DNA of 64,000 nt from an uncultured Collinsella sp. (GCA_959019945.1 CAUEQD010000002.1:62001-126000); one strand, 5' to 3'; counted from the first letter of the stretch, positions 1 through 8,765 are shown. Translations and numbers: made by a program. Notes: generated by a model from the letters alone, not told the origin.

Positions 1-1
1 T

Positions 2-76
2 GCACCCCGCTTTTGTGTCCGCACGGGCGCCTATCCTTACGGCAATGTAGTCGCTTATGTAACAAGCGGCATTTGA
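2..76 (+). CDS. C-terminal end of an unidentified upstream gene (partial)
   Basis: An open frame enters from the left edge and closes with TGA at 74-76, giving about 24 residues that include TGAYPYGN. The next gene's ribosome-binding site (GGAGAGAGG, 78-86) follows at once, which is what one expects at the end of a co-transcribed gene. The piece is too short to identify and could be chance. Confidence 0.3.
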   Translation, partial: APRFCVRTGAYPYGNVVAYVTSGI

Positions 77-94
77 CGGAGAGAGGCCCTAACC

Positions 95-829
95 GTGTCA
101 GCTGAAAAGACGCCGGGTATCTCGGCTATCGATACGACGAACTTTGCGCGCCAGATCGTGCTGGACTTTGAGTTTGCGCCGGTCCCAAAGCAGCGCCAGC
201 GACGTGGGCTGCGCAACGAGATTATCGAGGTCGGCGCCGTCAAGCTTGATTACCACAGCAACGTTATGGGCGAGTTCTCGCAGTTTGTGCAGACGGAATT
301 TACCGAAGGCGTTGCGTTTTCCGTCCGCGAGCTTACGGGGATATCAGCCGTGGACACCGCGATGGCCGATCCGCTCTACATGGTGATCAAAAGGCTCAGC
401 GATTGGATCGGTCGCTACTCCGCCCAGGTGGTTTGCTGGAGCGGGGCGGACCGGCGACAACTTTTGACCGAGTGCCAGGCAAAACACATCGACCTTGCCG
501 CATTTCCTACGGACTGGGCTGACCTGCAGGCGTTTTACACCTCGATCATGGACGTGGGCAGCCACGGGCGCGTCTCTTTGAGTGACGCGGCGACGTGGTT
601 TGGCATCGAGTTTGACGAGTCGACGGGTCACGCCCACAGCGCCCTTGCCGATGCGCGCGTGACCGCCAAGCTGCTCAAGCAGATGATGGAGGGGGACTAT
701 CACGTGAGTCCGCACGCCCAGGAAGTCCGCCAGCGGTGGGGGATGGGCGAGCGACCCCAGACGCGCCTCTCCAGCAAGTGTCCCGAGCTGGGCGATCTGC
801 TGTTGAAGCTGAAGGCGGAGGGGAGGTAG
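95..829 (+). CDS. DEDDh-family 3'-5' exonuclease (DnaQ/RNase T-like)
   Basis: A 244-residue protein with the exonuclease fold of DNA polymerase III epsilon and RNase T. The ExoI motif with the DxE pair is visible as VLDFEF near residues 22-27. The ExoIII motif HSALADA lies near residue 186 and carries the histidine and last aspartate of the DEDDh metal site. Such proteins remove nucleotides from 3' ends of DNA or RNA; no polymerase, helicase or BRCT domain is attached, so the substrate is open. The GTG start is chosen because GGAGAGAGG lies about 8 bases upstream. It precedes the restriction locus but is separated from it by 211 bases and a new promoter-like site, so a shared function is unlikely. 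Confidence 0.8.
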   Translation: MSAEKTPGISAIDTTNFARQIVLDFEFAPVPKQRQRRGLRNEIIEVGAVKLDYHSNVMGEFSQFVQTEFTEGVAFSVRELTGISAVDTAMADPLYMVIKRLSDWIGRYSAQVVCWSGADRRQLLTECQAKHIDLAAFPTDWADLQAFYTSIMDVGSHGRVSLSDAATWFGIEFDESTGHAHSALADARVTAKLLKQMMEGDYHVSPHAQEVRQRWGMGERPQTRLSSKCPELGDLLLKLKAEGR

Positions 830-984
830 GAGGCAGACAGCCATCCGGAGGCGTCTGATCGGCGGCCCCTCGGGGCTTGCCCGTATCGTAGGCAATGCGC
901 CGAATGCTCGCCATCGAAATTTATCGATGACCTATTGCAGACTGTAATGGGCCTGAGCCATCCCGGGGAAATTGCCGCGTGACC

Positions 985-990
985 TATAAT
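985..990 (+). promoter_or_regulatory. Candidate -10 element for hsdR
   Basis: A perfect TATAAT lies about 50 bases upstream of the preferred hsdR ATG. No good -35 hexamer is seen 16-18 bases further upstream, so the promoter may be weak or need an activator. Confidence 0.4.
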
Positions 991-1040
991 GTTTGGAACA
1001 GTTAAATGCGCTTTTTGCAATTGTGCAGATAGGTTTTGCT

Positions 1041-4000
1041 ATGGTTTTCGATAAAGAGGCTTCGTTCGAAGAAGCGGTCATAACCGTGCTAAAGCAGCAC
1101 GGCTGGGACGACGCGGGAGGTGTGCTTCGCTATCCCACCGAGCAGGACCTCATCGACAACTGGGCGAAGATTCTGTTCCAGAACAACGCCGACATAGACC
1201 GCCTGAACGGCTGCCCGCTCACCCAGGGCGAGATGGCGCAGATCATCGAACAAATCGAAACGCTCAAGACCCCACTCGCACTCAACGGGTTCATCAACGG
1301 AAAGACCGTCGCCGTCACGCGCGACAACCCCGACGACGCGCTTCACCTGGGCAAGGAGGTGAGCCTGAAGATTTATGATCGTCAGGAGATCGCAGCCGGC
1401 CAGAGCCGCTACCAGATAGCTCAGCAGCCGGTCTATCCTGCGAAGAACAAGATTCTGAACGACCGCCGTGGAGACCTGTGCCTGCTCATCAACGGCATGC
1501 CGGTCATCCATATCGAGCTCAAGCGTAGCGGCATCCCCGTCAGCCAGGCTACTGGTCAGATCGAGAAGTATGCCCACGAGGGCGTGTTCACGGGGCTCTT
1601 CCGCCTGACGCAGATCTTCGTGGGGATGACCCCCGACGAGGCGCGCTATTTCGCCAACCCTGGCACGGGCGCATTCAACCCGAACTTCTTCTTCCACTGG
1701 GAAGACTTCAACAACGAGCCCGTCTGCGCGGGCGACAAACCCGGAACCGACGAATGGAAATGCTTCACTTCCACGCTGCTTTCCATTCCAATGGCGCACC
1801 AGCTCATTGGCTTCTACACCGTGGCCGACAGCTCGGACGGCTGCCTGAAAGTCATGCGCAGCTACCAGTACTACGCGGCCGCCGCCATATCCGACAAGGT
1901 GCGCAAGTGCAAATGGGACGAGAGACCCAAGAGCAGCACCCCGGGGCGCCCCGGCGGTTACATATGGCATACCACCGGCTCCGGCAAGACCATGACGAGC
2001 TTCAAATCTGCCCAGCTCATAGCTGACTCGCGCGACGCCGACAAGGTGATCTTTCTCATGGACCGCATCGAGTTGGGCACGCAGTCGCTCTCCGAGTACC
2101 GCGCGTTCGCAGACGACGCCGACGACGTGCAGGGGACCGAGAACACGCAGGTGCTGAAGTCGAAGCTCGCGAGCGACGACCCCAAGAACCGCCTCATCGT
2201 GACCTCTATCCAGAAGATGAGCAACGTGAAGGCCGGCGAGGGCAGAATCACCCAGGCGGAACTCAACCGCCTAGCCTCCAAACGGATCGTGTTCGTCATC
2301 GACGAGTGCCACCGCTCCACTTTCGGCGAGATGCTCCAGGACATACGCCGCGCGTTCCCCAACGCGCTGTTCTTCGGCTTCACAGGTACGCCGATTCTCG
2401 ACGAGAACCAGAAGAAGGGCTCCACCACCGCCATGGTGTTCGGCGAGTGTCTGCACCGTTACAGCATCGCAGACGGCATCCGCGACGGCAACGTCCTGGG
2501 CTTCGACCCATATATGGTGACGACCTTCGACGACCACGACGTGCGCGAGGCGGTCGCCCTAGAGCAAGCGAAAGCCGCAACAGTAGCCGAAGCCATCTTC
2601 GACGATCGAAAGAGCAAGGTCTTCTACTACTATATGGACTCGGCAAAGGTCCCCATGGGACCGATGGTCGACAGCGCCGGCAACCGCATCAAGGGCATCG
2701 AGGATTTCCTCACCCGCGCCCAATACTGGCCCGACACTCCGCACCACGAAAAGGTCGTAGAGGACATCCTGCGCCGTTTCCCGGTGCTCTCCCACGGCAA
2801 CAAGTTCCATGCAATCTTGGCGACAAGCTCCATCCCGGAGGCAATCGACTATTACCGAGCCTTCAAGGAACGCGCCCCGCAGATGAAAGTGACCGCCCTT
2901 TTCGATCCGAGCATTGACAACAACGCCGGCTCTACGGTGAAGGAAGATGCCCTGGTCGAGCTCATAGAAGACTACAACAAGGCATACGGTCAGGAGTTCA
3001 CCATCCCTACATGGCCCGCTATGAAGAAGGACATCTCGGCGCGCCTGTCTCACAAGAAGCCCTACGTCAACGTCGACTCCAACCGCGACTCTCGCATCGA
3101 CCTGCTCATCGTAGTGGACCAGATGCTCACGGGCTTCGACTCCAAATGGCTAAACACGCTCTACCTCGACAAGGTCATCGACTACGAGAGCATCATCCAG
3201 GCGTTCAGCCGCACGAATCGCCTGTTCGGCCCCGACAAGCCCTTCGGCACGATCCGCTATTACCGTCATCCCCACACCATGAAGGGGTATATCGAAGCGG
3301 CAGTGAAGCTGTATTCGGGAGACCGCCCGCTCGACATGTTCGTCCAGAAACTACCGGAGAATATCGCGTTGATGGACGCGCGCCTTCAGGAGATACTCAT
3401 GGTCTTCGAAGCAGCTGGCGTAGGGGACCTCTCCAAGCTCCCCGCATCGCAGGAAGCCAGGCGCAAGTTCGCCAAGGAGTTCGTTGAGCTCAACGAGTTC
3501 CTCGAGGCCGCAAAGGTGCAGGGCTTCACATGGGAGCAGGATACCTACGAGTTTGAGGTGGAGCCGGAGGAAGGCGAGCCGAGGGGCAAGTCCTTCTTCG
3601 TGCAACCGGTTATCGACGAGCGGACCTACCTCATTCTCGTGCAGCGGTACAAGGAGTTGTTCGCAGGAGGGGGCGGGCCTGGCGACGCGCCCGAAGCGCC
3701 CTACGAGCTCGATGGTCATATAACCGAGATCGACACGGGGCTCATAGACAGCGACTACATGAACGCGAACTTCGAGAAGTGGCTGAAATGCCTTGAGCAG
3801 GATGACGAGGGCCTTGCCGCCGCGCGTGAGGAGCTCCACCGATCGTTCGCGTCCCTAAGCCAGGATGACCAACGCTTCGCTGAGCTGTTCCTCCACGATG
3901 TCGAGCGAGGGGACGTCGCCCTGGAAGACGACAAGACGTTGAGGGATTACATTACGTCCTATGCCCGCAAGGCGAAAAACGCTCAAGTCGAGCGAATCGT

Positions 4001-4241
4001 CGAGGCGCTCGGCATAGACGGCGAGCTTCTTGCCAACATGGCTGCGCTTGACCTGACGGAATCGAACATTAACGAGTTCGGACGCTTCGACGATTTGAAG
4101 GACTCGGTGGACAAGGCGCGCGCCAAGGCCTTCTTTGAGCAGAAGGAAGGCAGAACGCTTCCCCTGTTCAAGGTGAACATCCGTGCGGCGGCGCTGTTGA
4201 AGAAGTTCATCCTAGAAGGCGGCTTCGACATCGACGAATGA
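1041..4241 (+). CDS. hsdR: Type I restriction enzyme R subunit
   Basis: The ATP-dependent translocase and nuclease subunit of a type I restriction-modification complex, about 1066 residues. The nuclease site shows as D145, then IHIELKR with E159 and K161, matching the D-x13-ExK spacing of known HsdR proteins. The helicase motor follows: Walker A TTGSGKT near 311, DECH near 421, TGTP near 448 and motif VI QAFSRTNR near 720. A helical C-terminal domain for assembly follows. An in-frame TTG at 993 would add 16 residues, but ATG 1041 has a better spaced purine-rich site. The stop overlaps the next start as ATGA, so hsdS' is translationally coupled. The partner hsdM lies 4.5 kb away on the opposite strand, an unusual split arrangement. 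Confidence 0.96.
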   Translation: MVFDKEASFEEAVITVLKQHGWDDAGGVLRYPTEQDLIDNWAKILFQNNADIDRLNGCPLTQGEMAQIIEQIETLKTPLALNGFINGKTVAVTRDNPDDALHLGKEVSLKIYDRQEIAAGQSRYQIAQQPVYPAKNKILNDRRGDLCLLINGMPVIHIELKRSGIPVSQATGQIEKYAHEGVFTGLFRLTQIFVGMTPDEARYFANPGTGAFNPNFFFHWEDFNNEPVCAGDKPGTDEWKCFTSTLLSIPMAHQLIGFYTVADSSDGCLKVMRSYQYYAAAAISDKVRKCKWDERPKSSTPGRPGGYIWHTTGSGKTMTSFKSAQLIADSRDADKVIFLMDRIELGTQSLSEYRAFADDADDVQGTENTQVLKSKLASDDPKNRLIVTSIQKMSNVKAGEGRITQAELNRLASKRIVFVIDECHRSTFGEMLQDIRRAFPNALFFGFTGTPILDENQKKGSTTAMVFGECLHRYSIADGIRDGNVLGFDPYMVTTFDDHDVREAVALEQAKAATVAEAIFDDRKSKVFYYYMDSAKVPMGPMVDSAGNRIKGIEDFLTRAQYWPDTPHHEKVVEDILRRFPVLSHGNKFHAILATSSIPEAIDYYRAFKERAPQMKVTALFDPSIDNNAGSTVKEDALVELIEDYNKAYGQEFTIPTWPAMKKDISARLSHKKPYVNVDSNRDSRIDLLIVVDQMLTGFDSKWLNTLYLDKVIDYESIIQAFSRTNRLFGPDKPFGTIRYYRHPHTMKGYIEAAVKLYSGDRPLDMFVQKLPENIALMDARLQEILMVFEAAGVGDLSKLPASQEARRKFAKEFVELNEFLEAAKVQGFTWEQDTYEFEVEPEEGEPRGKSFFVQPVIDERTYLILVQRYKELFAGGGGPGDAPEAPYELDGHITEIDTGLIDSDYMNANFEKWLKCLEQDDEGLAAAREELHRSFASLSQDDQRFAELFLHDVERGDVALEDDKTLRDYITSYARKAKNAQVERIVEALGIDGELLANMAALDLTESNINEFGRFDDLKDSVDKARAKAFFEQKEGRTLPLFKVNIRAAALLKKFILEGGFDIDE

Positions 4242-4858
4242 GCGGCTTTTTTGAACAGACGAAATCGAAAGTTAGTCTATCTGAGGAGACGCATGCGACC
4301 ATGCGCCCCCTCGTTTCAACTTGGGAACAGCGTAAGTTGGGAGAGCTATGCACGTTTTCTAAGGGACATGGATACAGCAAAGCTGACATTAGGGATGCCG
4401 GCACCCCACTAATCTTATATGGACGACTGTATACCCAATACGAATCGCGTATCGAGGAAGTAGACACTTTTACCGTTGAGCAGGATGGATCGATTCTTTC
4501 AAGGGGCAACGAAGTGATCGTTCCTGCATCCGGTGAGACGGCAGAAGATATCGCCATCGCATCATCCGTGCGCAGGTCAGGAATCATTTTGGGTGGTGAT
4601 TTGAACGTCGTCACCCCGACAGGCAAGCTCGATCCGGACTACACCGCGCTTGCCATAACGTACAGCAAAGCCCATGACGATTTGGCAAAGCGGGCACAAG
4701 GAAAATCGGTCGTACACGTCCATGGTAACGACATCGCTGAAGTTGAGATCTCTTACCCGTCGGAAAGCGAGCAAAAGCGCATATCATCGGTTGTTCTCAA
4801 TCTCGATTCCCTCATCACCCTTCATCAGCGTGAGCCACGGTTTGCTGATACAGGTTAA
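4238..4858 (+). CDS. Half-length type I specificity protein (single TRD), hsdR-linked expression site
   Basis: A 206-residue protein with one TRD, where a normal HsdS (about 400 residues) has two. It starts at ATG 4238 within the hsdR stop. A unique 28-residue leader is followed by WEQRKLGE (repeat A), a TRD of about 155 residues, then LDSLITLHQR (repeat B), and it stops nine residues later. The leader lacks the RFEGFTDP block found in the hsdM-linked gene. The break falls exactly in repeat B, so the truncation looks like a recombination product and not random decay. Half S proteins can dimerise into a working S subunit in some systems; whether this one does is open. Inversion at repeats A or B would exchange the TRD or extend the gene. 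Confidence 0.8.
   Translation: MSGFFEQTKSKVSLSEETHATMRPLVSTWEQRKLGELCTFSKGHGYSKADIRDAGTPLILYGRLYTQYESRIEEVDTFTVEQDGSILSRGNEVIVPASGETAEDIAIASSVRRSGIILGGDLNVVTPTGKLDPDYTALAITYSKAHDDLAKRAQGKSVVHVHGNDIAEVEISYPSESEQKRISSVVLNLDSLITLHQREPRFADTG
4320..4338 (+). repeat. hsdS repeat A, copy 1
   Basis: CTTGGGAACAGCGTAAGTT, coding WEQRKL at the start of the TRD of hsdS'. It is the reference copy for the six A repeats. Confidence 0.85.
4808..4837 (+). repeat. hsdS repeat B, copy 1 (30-base form)
   Basis: Contains the core CTCATCACCCTTCATCAG, coding LITLHQ at the end of a TRD. The full 30 bases match 5807-5836 in inverted orientation on the far side of the recombinase gene. Confidence 0.85.
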
Positions 4859-5781
4859 ATAAGAGTCGAAAGAGCTCTCATGACGATGTCAATGTCCTTG
4901 TTCTCGAGCTCTTGGATGACGTGCAGATAGGTTTCCTGGGTGGTGGTCATGCTTGCATGCCCAAGCCTTCGGGATACGCTGGCGATGGAGACGCCTGCGA
5001 ACAGCAAAAGTGATGCATGTGTATGCCGCAGCCCGTGGACGGATATGGTAGGCACGCCAACATTCTTGCAGTGGCGCGCTAAAACGCTGTTGGCTGTCGA
5101 GTTATAGACCTTCCCCTTCGCAAATATGGGCTCGGTCGGCGGAAGGTCTTTGAGCAGTCCAGAAAGTTGCATGATGAGTTGCCAGTCGAGTTGAACCTTC
5201 CGCATCGATGAGGCGTTTTTCGTGGGGACGAATCCGCCACCGTTCTTGTAATCCCAGGTCTTGTTCACCGAGAGCATTTGATGGGCGAAGTCAAAGTCTT
5301 CGGGAGTAAGCCCAAGGGCTTCGGAGAAGCGCAGGCCCGTTTTAGCGACTATCAAAATAAGCCAATCCCAACTCGGCCCGCCTGATAAATCAAGGTCGCC
5401 GAGCATGGCATGAAGCTCAAACTGGTTGAGATACTTGATCTTTTTCGCCCGCGGCTGTTTCCCTTTGATGATGGCCTTGCGCGTAGGGTCGCGGGGAATG
5501 AGCCCCTCGTCAACTGCATCAAGGATCGCCCCCTTAAGCTGATGGTGGAAGTCCATGGTTGTCTGGCGCTCGTGGTGTTCCGCGTAACCATTGATGAGCT
5601 GCTGGTACGAGGTCCGGTCGAGATCTTTTATCTTGAGGTCTGGAATCAGCTTGGCAAGCCAAGACTGCGTGAGCCGGTACTTTCCCATGGTGACCTCACG
5701 GATGGCCCCTTCTTTGTAGACGCTAATCCATTGCGAGTAGTAGTCGCAGAAAAGAGATTCTTCATTGATACCGATTGGCAT
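4855..5781 (-). CDS. Tyrosine recombinase of the hsdS shuffling locus
   Basis: A 308-residue phage-integrase-family recombinase with an N-terminal core-binding domain (about 1-110) and a complete catalytic domain. The visible residues are R151 (TGLRFSEA), a lysine near 188, H249 and R252 (HGLRHTHAS), H275 (RRLGHASM) and Y285 (ETYLHV). It lies among hsdS fragments and is itself flanked by perfect 30-base inverted repeats (4808-4837, 5807-5836). Its role is inferred to be inversion between the hsdS repeats, as for recombinases beside variable hsdS loci in other bacteria. ATG 5781 has AGAGGG just upstream and lies 20 bases inside the end of the preceding hsdS cassette, so it is coupled to that cassette when transcribed. 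Confidence 0.88.
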   Translation of the reverse strand: MPIGINEESLFCDYYSQWISVYKEGAIREVTMGKYRLTQSWLAKLIPDLKIKDLDRTSYQQLINGYAEHHERQTTMDFHHQLKGAILDAVDEGLIPRDPTRKAIIKGKQPRAKKIKYLNQFELHAMLGDLDLSGGPSWDWLILIVAKTGLRFSEALGLTPEDFDFAHQMLSVNKTWDYKNGGGFVPTKNASSMRKVQLDWQLIMQLSGLLKDLPPTEPIFAKGKVYNSTANSVLARHCKNVGVPTISVHGLRHTHASLLLFAGVSIASVSRRLGHASMTTTQETYLHVIQELENKDIDIVMRALSTLI

Positions 5782-5806
5782 TTTTACCCTCTTTCATCAT
5801 GTGAGT

Positions 5807-5836
5807 TGGCTCACGCTGATGAAGGGTGATGAGGGA
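5807..5836 (-). repeat. hsdS repeat B, copy 2 (inverted, 30-base form)
   Basis: Perfect inverted match to 4808-4837; ends the TRD of cassette c. Confidence 0.85.
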
Positions 5837-6269
5837 GTCAAGCTCGGCTAAGCTCTTCGCAATTGCCTTCTGCTCGGCGTGATCGGCAGGCACGGCGAAG
5901 AACGATTGTGAAATCAGATTCCAATCTGCGCGAGGCATCTTAGAGCCCGAAGATACATTTGCGAGCCTTTGGAAGTTGTTCGTTTGAATCAGCCGATACA
6001 AAAATGAACTGTCACACTTTGTTGCCCTAAGGACCCAAAAATCACCAACAGCTACACCATTGAACTGCGGGTATAGCCAATTCATCAAATAAGGACGAAG
6101 CTTCCCGTATAGAACATCTCCGGCGTAAAACTTAATTCCCGTTTTGCCGCCTTCTTTGTCGCGCAAATCTTTGTTCAGCGTGCCCTCGCCGGAAACGATG
6201 TCCTCGTATTCGACTTGAGGCAAATCGGAATCGCTTGACTGAATGGAGACCCTGTCGGTCAGATCGGAG

Positions 6270-6288
6270 AACTTACGCTGTTCCCAAG
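6270..6288 (-). repeat. hsdS repeat A, copy 2 (inverted)
   Basis: Identical 19 bases on the minus strand, opening cassette c. It is inverted relative to copy 1, so recombination inverts 4339-6269. Confidence 0.85.
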
Positions 6289-6314
6289 CGGTTATCCAGA
6301 TTGGACGACTCCAT

Positions 6315-6333
6315 CTTGGGAACAGCGTAAGTT
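6315..6333 (+). repeat. hsdS repeat A, copy 3
   Basis: Identical 19 bases opening cassette d, head to head with copy 2 across a 26-base spacer. Confidence 0.85.
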
Positions 6334-6781
6334 GGGGGGATTATTCTTCGAAAGCAATGAGCGCTCATCATCGATGGAGATCCTATCTGTCAGTGTGGCT
6401 AAAGGAATATATCCCGCATCGGAATCGGACAGGGATACAAATCCGGGCGCGAGCCTTGCAAATTACAAAGTGGTTCACAAGGGCGACGTTGTCTACAACA
6501 GCATGCGAATGTGGCAGGGCGCTGTTGGGTCAAGTGATTACGATGGTATTGTTAGCCCAGCTTACGTAGTTGCTAGACCTGCCATCGAGCTAGACTCAAC
6601 ATGCTTTGGCTATCTTCTGAAGCGGCCTGAGATGTTATATAAATATCTGTGCGATTCGCAGGGGAACTCGAAAGATACCCAAACTCTGAAATACAACAGA
6701 TTCGCGGATATCGAAGTCACAATGCCAGCAAATCTCGAAGAGCAACGGGTGATTTCAGCTTGTCTGGGGCGCGTTGACACC

Positions 6782-6802
6782 CTCATCACCCTTCATCAGC
6801 GT
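6782..6802 (+). repeat. hsdS repeat B, copy 3
   Basis: Same core at the end of cassette d; reads on into a linker to repeat A copy 4. Confidence 0.85.
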
Positions 6803-6836
6803 AAGTGCCAATACCGTGGCTTATACGAGTATCTTT

Positions 6837-6855
6837 CTTGGGAACAGCGTAAGTT
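6837..6855 (+). repeat. hsdS repeat A, copy 4
   Basis: Identical 19 bases opening cassette e. Confidence 0.85.
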
Positions 6856-7348
6856 GGGGGAAGTCGCTTCAATTAAAACAGAACCTTTCGGAAGTCTGCT
6901 CCATGCAGAAGACTACGTAGTTGATGGAATTCCCATTGTTACGACGGAACATTTCAAATCTGGTTTTCTCCCTGACGAGATAGCTGGCCTACCTCAGGTG
7001 AGCGAAAGTGACCGCGCAAGACTTGAGCAGTATTCCGCAATCGAAGGCGATATTCTGTTTTCGCGTGTTGGTTCTGTTGACGTTAATGCACAAGTAACCG
7101 CAGCTCAAAGCGGCTGGCTGTTTTCTGGGCGCGTGCTAAGAGCCCGACCAACCGTCTCGGTGATAAGTCCTAATTATCTTCATTACGAACTGAGCACGGA
7201 TGATGTTAAACGTTCGATAATCAATCGTGCCGTTGGCGGCACGATGGCCTCCATCAATACAGAAATACTTGAAGATACGGAAATCAGTTTTCCCCGAAGC
7301 AGAACGGAACAGTTAGAAATAGGTCGCTCTCTAGGAAACCTCGACAGC

Positions 7349-7366
7349 CTCATCGCCCTTCATCAG
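7349..7366 (+). repeat. hsdS repeat B, copy 4 (degenerate)
   Basis: The core with one substitution (LIALHQ), directly followed by the stop of cassette e. It may recombine less well. Confidence 0.7.
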
Positions 7367-7414
7367 TGACAGTCTAATGGCAAGGCGCACAACATTATTA
7401 TCCTCAGTAGAACG

Positions 7415-7450
7415 AAAAACCGCCAACTCAACATAGCGAAATCGGCGGTT
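7415..7450 (-). terminator. Terminator after the hsdM-hsdS operon
   Basis: The arms AACCGCC and GGCGGTT (7418-7424, 7444-7450) pair. On the minus strand the stem is followed by a run of T, which fits intrinsic termination for hsdS. Confidence 0.6.
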
Positions 7451-7486
7451 CTGGGGCTCGAAACAAGAGACAACTCACGAAAGTTA

Positions 7487-8764
7487 TTAAACGAACATCC
7501 TATCCAGCAGCGATTTCTTGATATTCCTTAACAGCTCAAGCTTACGCTGATGAAGGGTGATGAGGTTGTCGATCTCGCTCAACGCCGCGCCTATGGCAGT
7601 TTGCTCCGACAAACCAGGAAATCTTACTTGTGTATCTTGCAGTGCGGCCTTTGAAACAGAAATCACCTTGATCCCCTGCATTAAGGGAAGAAGCTGTCTG
7701 TGGTATGCATCGGAATTAAGGTAGTGACCCAGGTAACCCGTCCCAAAGGGGGACCGAGGTCGCGCCGGTATCGTATGCAACCCCGAGATGGTTGGCTCTT
7801 TGGGTAGCTTCCGCAGTTCAACACACTTGCCAGCCGCTTCGTCTTCTGCTGTGTCGGCGAAAATGACATCACCTTCGCGAAGTATCGACCCAGCAAATTT
7901 GGGAAGCACTGTATCGTCAGTAATGAACGGCAAATCGCTTCGTTCGCCATCGAGACAATCACCGAACTTAATAAGAATATCTCCGTAATGAACATTGCGA
8001 GCAGTGCCATTCTCGCCATTCAAATCAGCGCGTGAAAGAGTGTTGTTCTTCAAGAACTCGAAGCAGTCTCCCAACTTACGCTGTTCCCAAGGGTCAGTGA
8101 AACCCTCGAAGCGGATTTCGGGTTCGGTCTCGCCGAGTTTCGGAAACATCTTGTCGAGCATCGATTTCTTCACCGTGCACAGCTTGTCGTACTTACGCTG
8201 ATGAAGGGTGATGAGGTTGTCGAGAGACCGCAACGTCATCCCAATTTGCTGCTGTTCCGTTCTAGAAGGAAGCATCAATTGATAATCTGCGTATTCCTGA
8301 GCATTGACGCCAGGCTGGCCGGATCGCTGCGAGGTTATGGCAACATACTTCTTGTAGGCATCGGTCAGGGTTGCCTGATAGACGAATTCGGGGTCAGCAC
8401 TTTCTCCGATTCGTGCGCGAATCAGGAATCCAGCAAAGTAGACCGTTCCATCGTATTGCCTGTACAGATAGGTTTTTCCAACACTTGCGCCCGTACGAGC
8501 AAAGAGCAAATCGCCTTCCTCCAGTAAATAATCTGCACTCATTGCAAGATCAGCCAACGGAGTTGTAAGATCGCTTTTCAAGAACTCATGTGTTGTGTCG
8601 TCAATGTCGGTGATGCGAAGATATTTGTTTTGACCGTCATATTCAGTTGCGGCTGCGTTCAAGCCGTAATCAAATGAAGCCGCAATGCTGCCTAGCTTAC
8701 GCTGTTCCCAAGGGTCAGTGAATCCCTCGAAGCGGATTTCCGGGGTATTTTGTTTCTCTGCCAT
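7487..8764 (-). CDS. hsdS: Type I specificity subunit, full length, hsdM-linked
   Basis: A 425-residue S subunit that directs the M and R subunits to a split recognition sequence. It has two TRDs of about 155 residues, each introduced by FEGFTDPWEQRKLG (about residues 10-25 and 220-240) and closed by DNLITLHQRK. The helical linkers CTVKKSMLDKMFPKLG and RNIKKSLLDRMFV follow as spacers that set the distance between half-sites. ATG 8764 is chosen because it lies one base after the hsdM stop, as in a coupled hsdM-hsdS pair; an upstream in-frame start would read into hsdM. Every TRD boundary carries a repeat shared with the silent cassettes, so the present TRD pair is probably one of several states. 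Confidence 0.92.
   Translation of the reverse strand: MAEKQNTPEIRFEGFTDPWEQRKLGSIAASFDYGLNAAATEYDGQNKYLRITDIDDTTHEFLKSDLTTPLADLAMSADYLLEEGDLLFARTGASVGKTYLYRQYDGTVYFAGFLIRARIGESADPEFVYQATLTDAYKKYVAITSQRSGQPGVNAQEYADYQLMLPSRTEQQQIGMTLRSLDNLITLHQRKYDKLCTVKKSMLDKMFPKLGETEPEIRFEGFTDPWEQRKLGDCFEFLKNNTLSRADLNGENGTARNVHYGDILIKFGDCLDGERSDLPFITDDTVLPKFAGSILREGDVIFADTAEDEAAGKCVELRKLPKEPTISGLHTIPARPRSPFGTGYLGHYLNSDAYHRQLLPLMQGIKVISVSKAALQDTQVRFPGLSEQTAIGAALSEIDNLITLHQRKLELLRNIKKSLLDRMFV
7544..7564 (-). repeat. hsdS repeat B, copy 5 (inverted)
   Basis: Core at the end of the second TRD of the hsdM-linked hsdS. Confidence 0.85.
8073..8091 (-). repeat. hsdS repeat A, copy 5 (inverted)
   Basis: Identical 19 bases opening the second TRD of the hsdM-linked hsdS. 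Confidence 0.85.
8195..8215 (-). repeat. hsdS repeat B, copy 6 (inverted)
   Basis: Core at the end of the first TRD of the hsdM-linked hsdS, leading into the central conserved linker. Confidence 0.85.
8694..8712 (-). repeat. hsdS repeat A, copy 6 (inverted, one mismatch)
   Basis: Same core with one change at the 3' edge (WEQRKLGS), opening the first TRD of the hsdM-linked hsdS. Confidence 0.8.
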
Positions 8765-8765
8765 G

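Larger units (their letters stand above)
5762..6288 (-). pseudogene. Silent hsdS cassette c (one TRD, no start)
   Basis: Reading leftward from repeat A at 6288, the frame runs WEQRKF, a TRD rich in YEDIVSGEG and FYAGDVLYG, then LDSLITLHQRE, and ends at 5762. No promoter or proper start precedes it: 26 bases upstream a second repeat A points the other way. It is best read as a donor cassette. Inversion between repeats A at 4320 and 6270 would place this TRD behind the hsdR-linked start. Length and frame are intact, so it is a stored module and not a decayed gene. Confidence 0.75.
6317..7369 (+). pseudogene. Silent hsdS cassettes d and e (two TRDs in one frame, no start)
   Basis: From repeat A at 6315 the frame reads WEQRKLGG, a first TRD (to about 6780), DTLITLHQRK, a short linker, WEQRKLGE at repeat A 6837, a second TRD, and LDSLIALHQ, ending at TGA 7367-7369 inside a degenerate repeat B. 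This is close to a whole HsdS but lacks the start and leader, and the linker between halves is shorter than in the expressed gene. The only in-frame starts near the front are TTG codons without a ribosome-binding site. It is interpreted as a donor of two TRDs for the expressed genes on either side. Confidence 0.72.
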
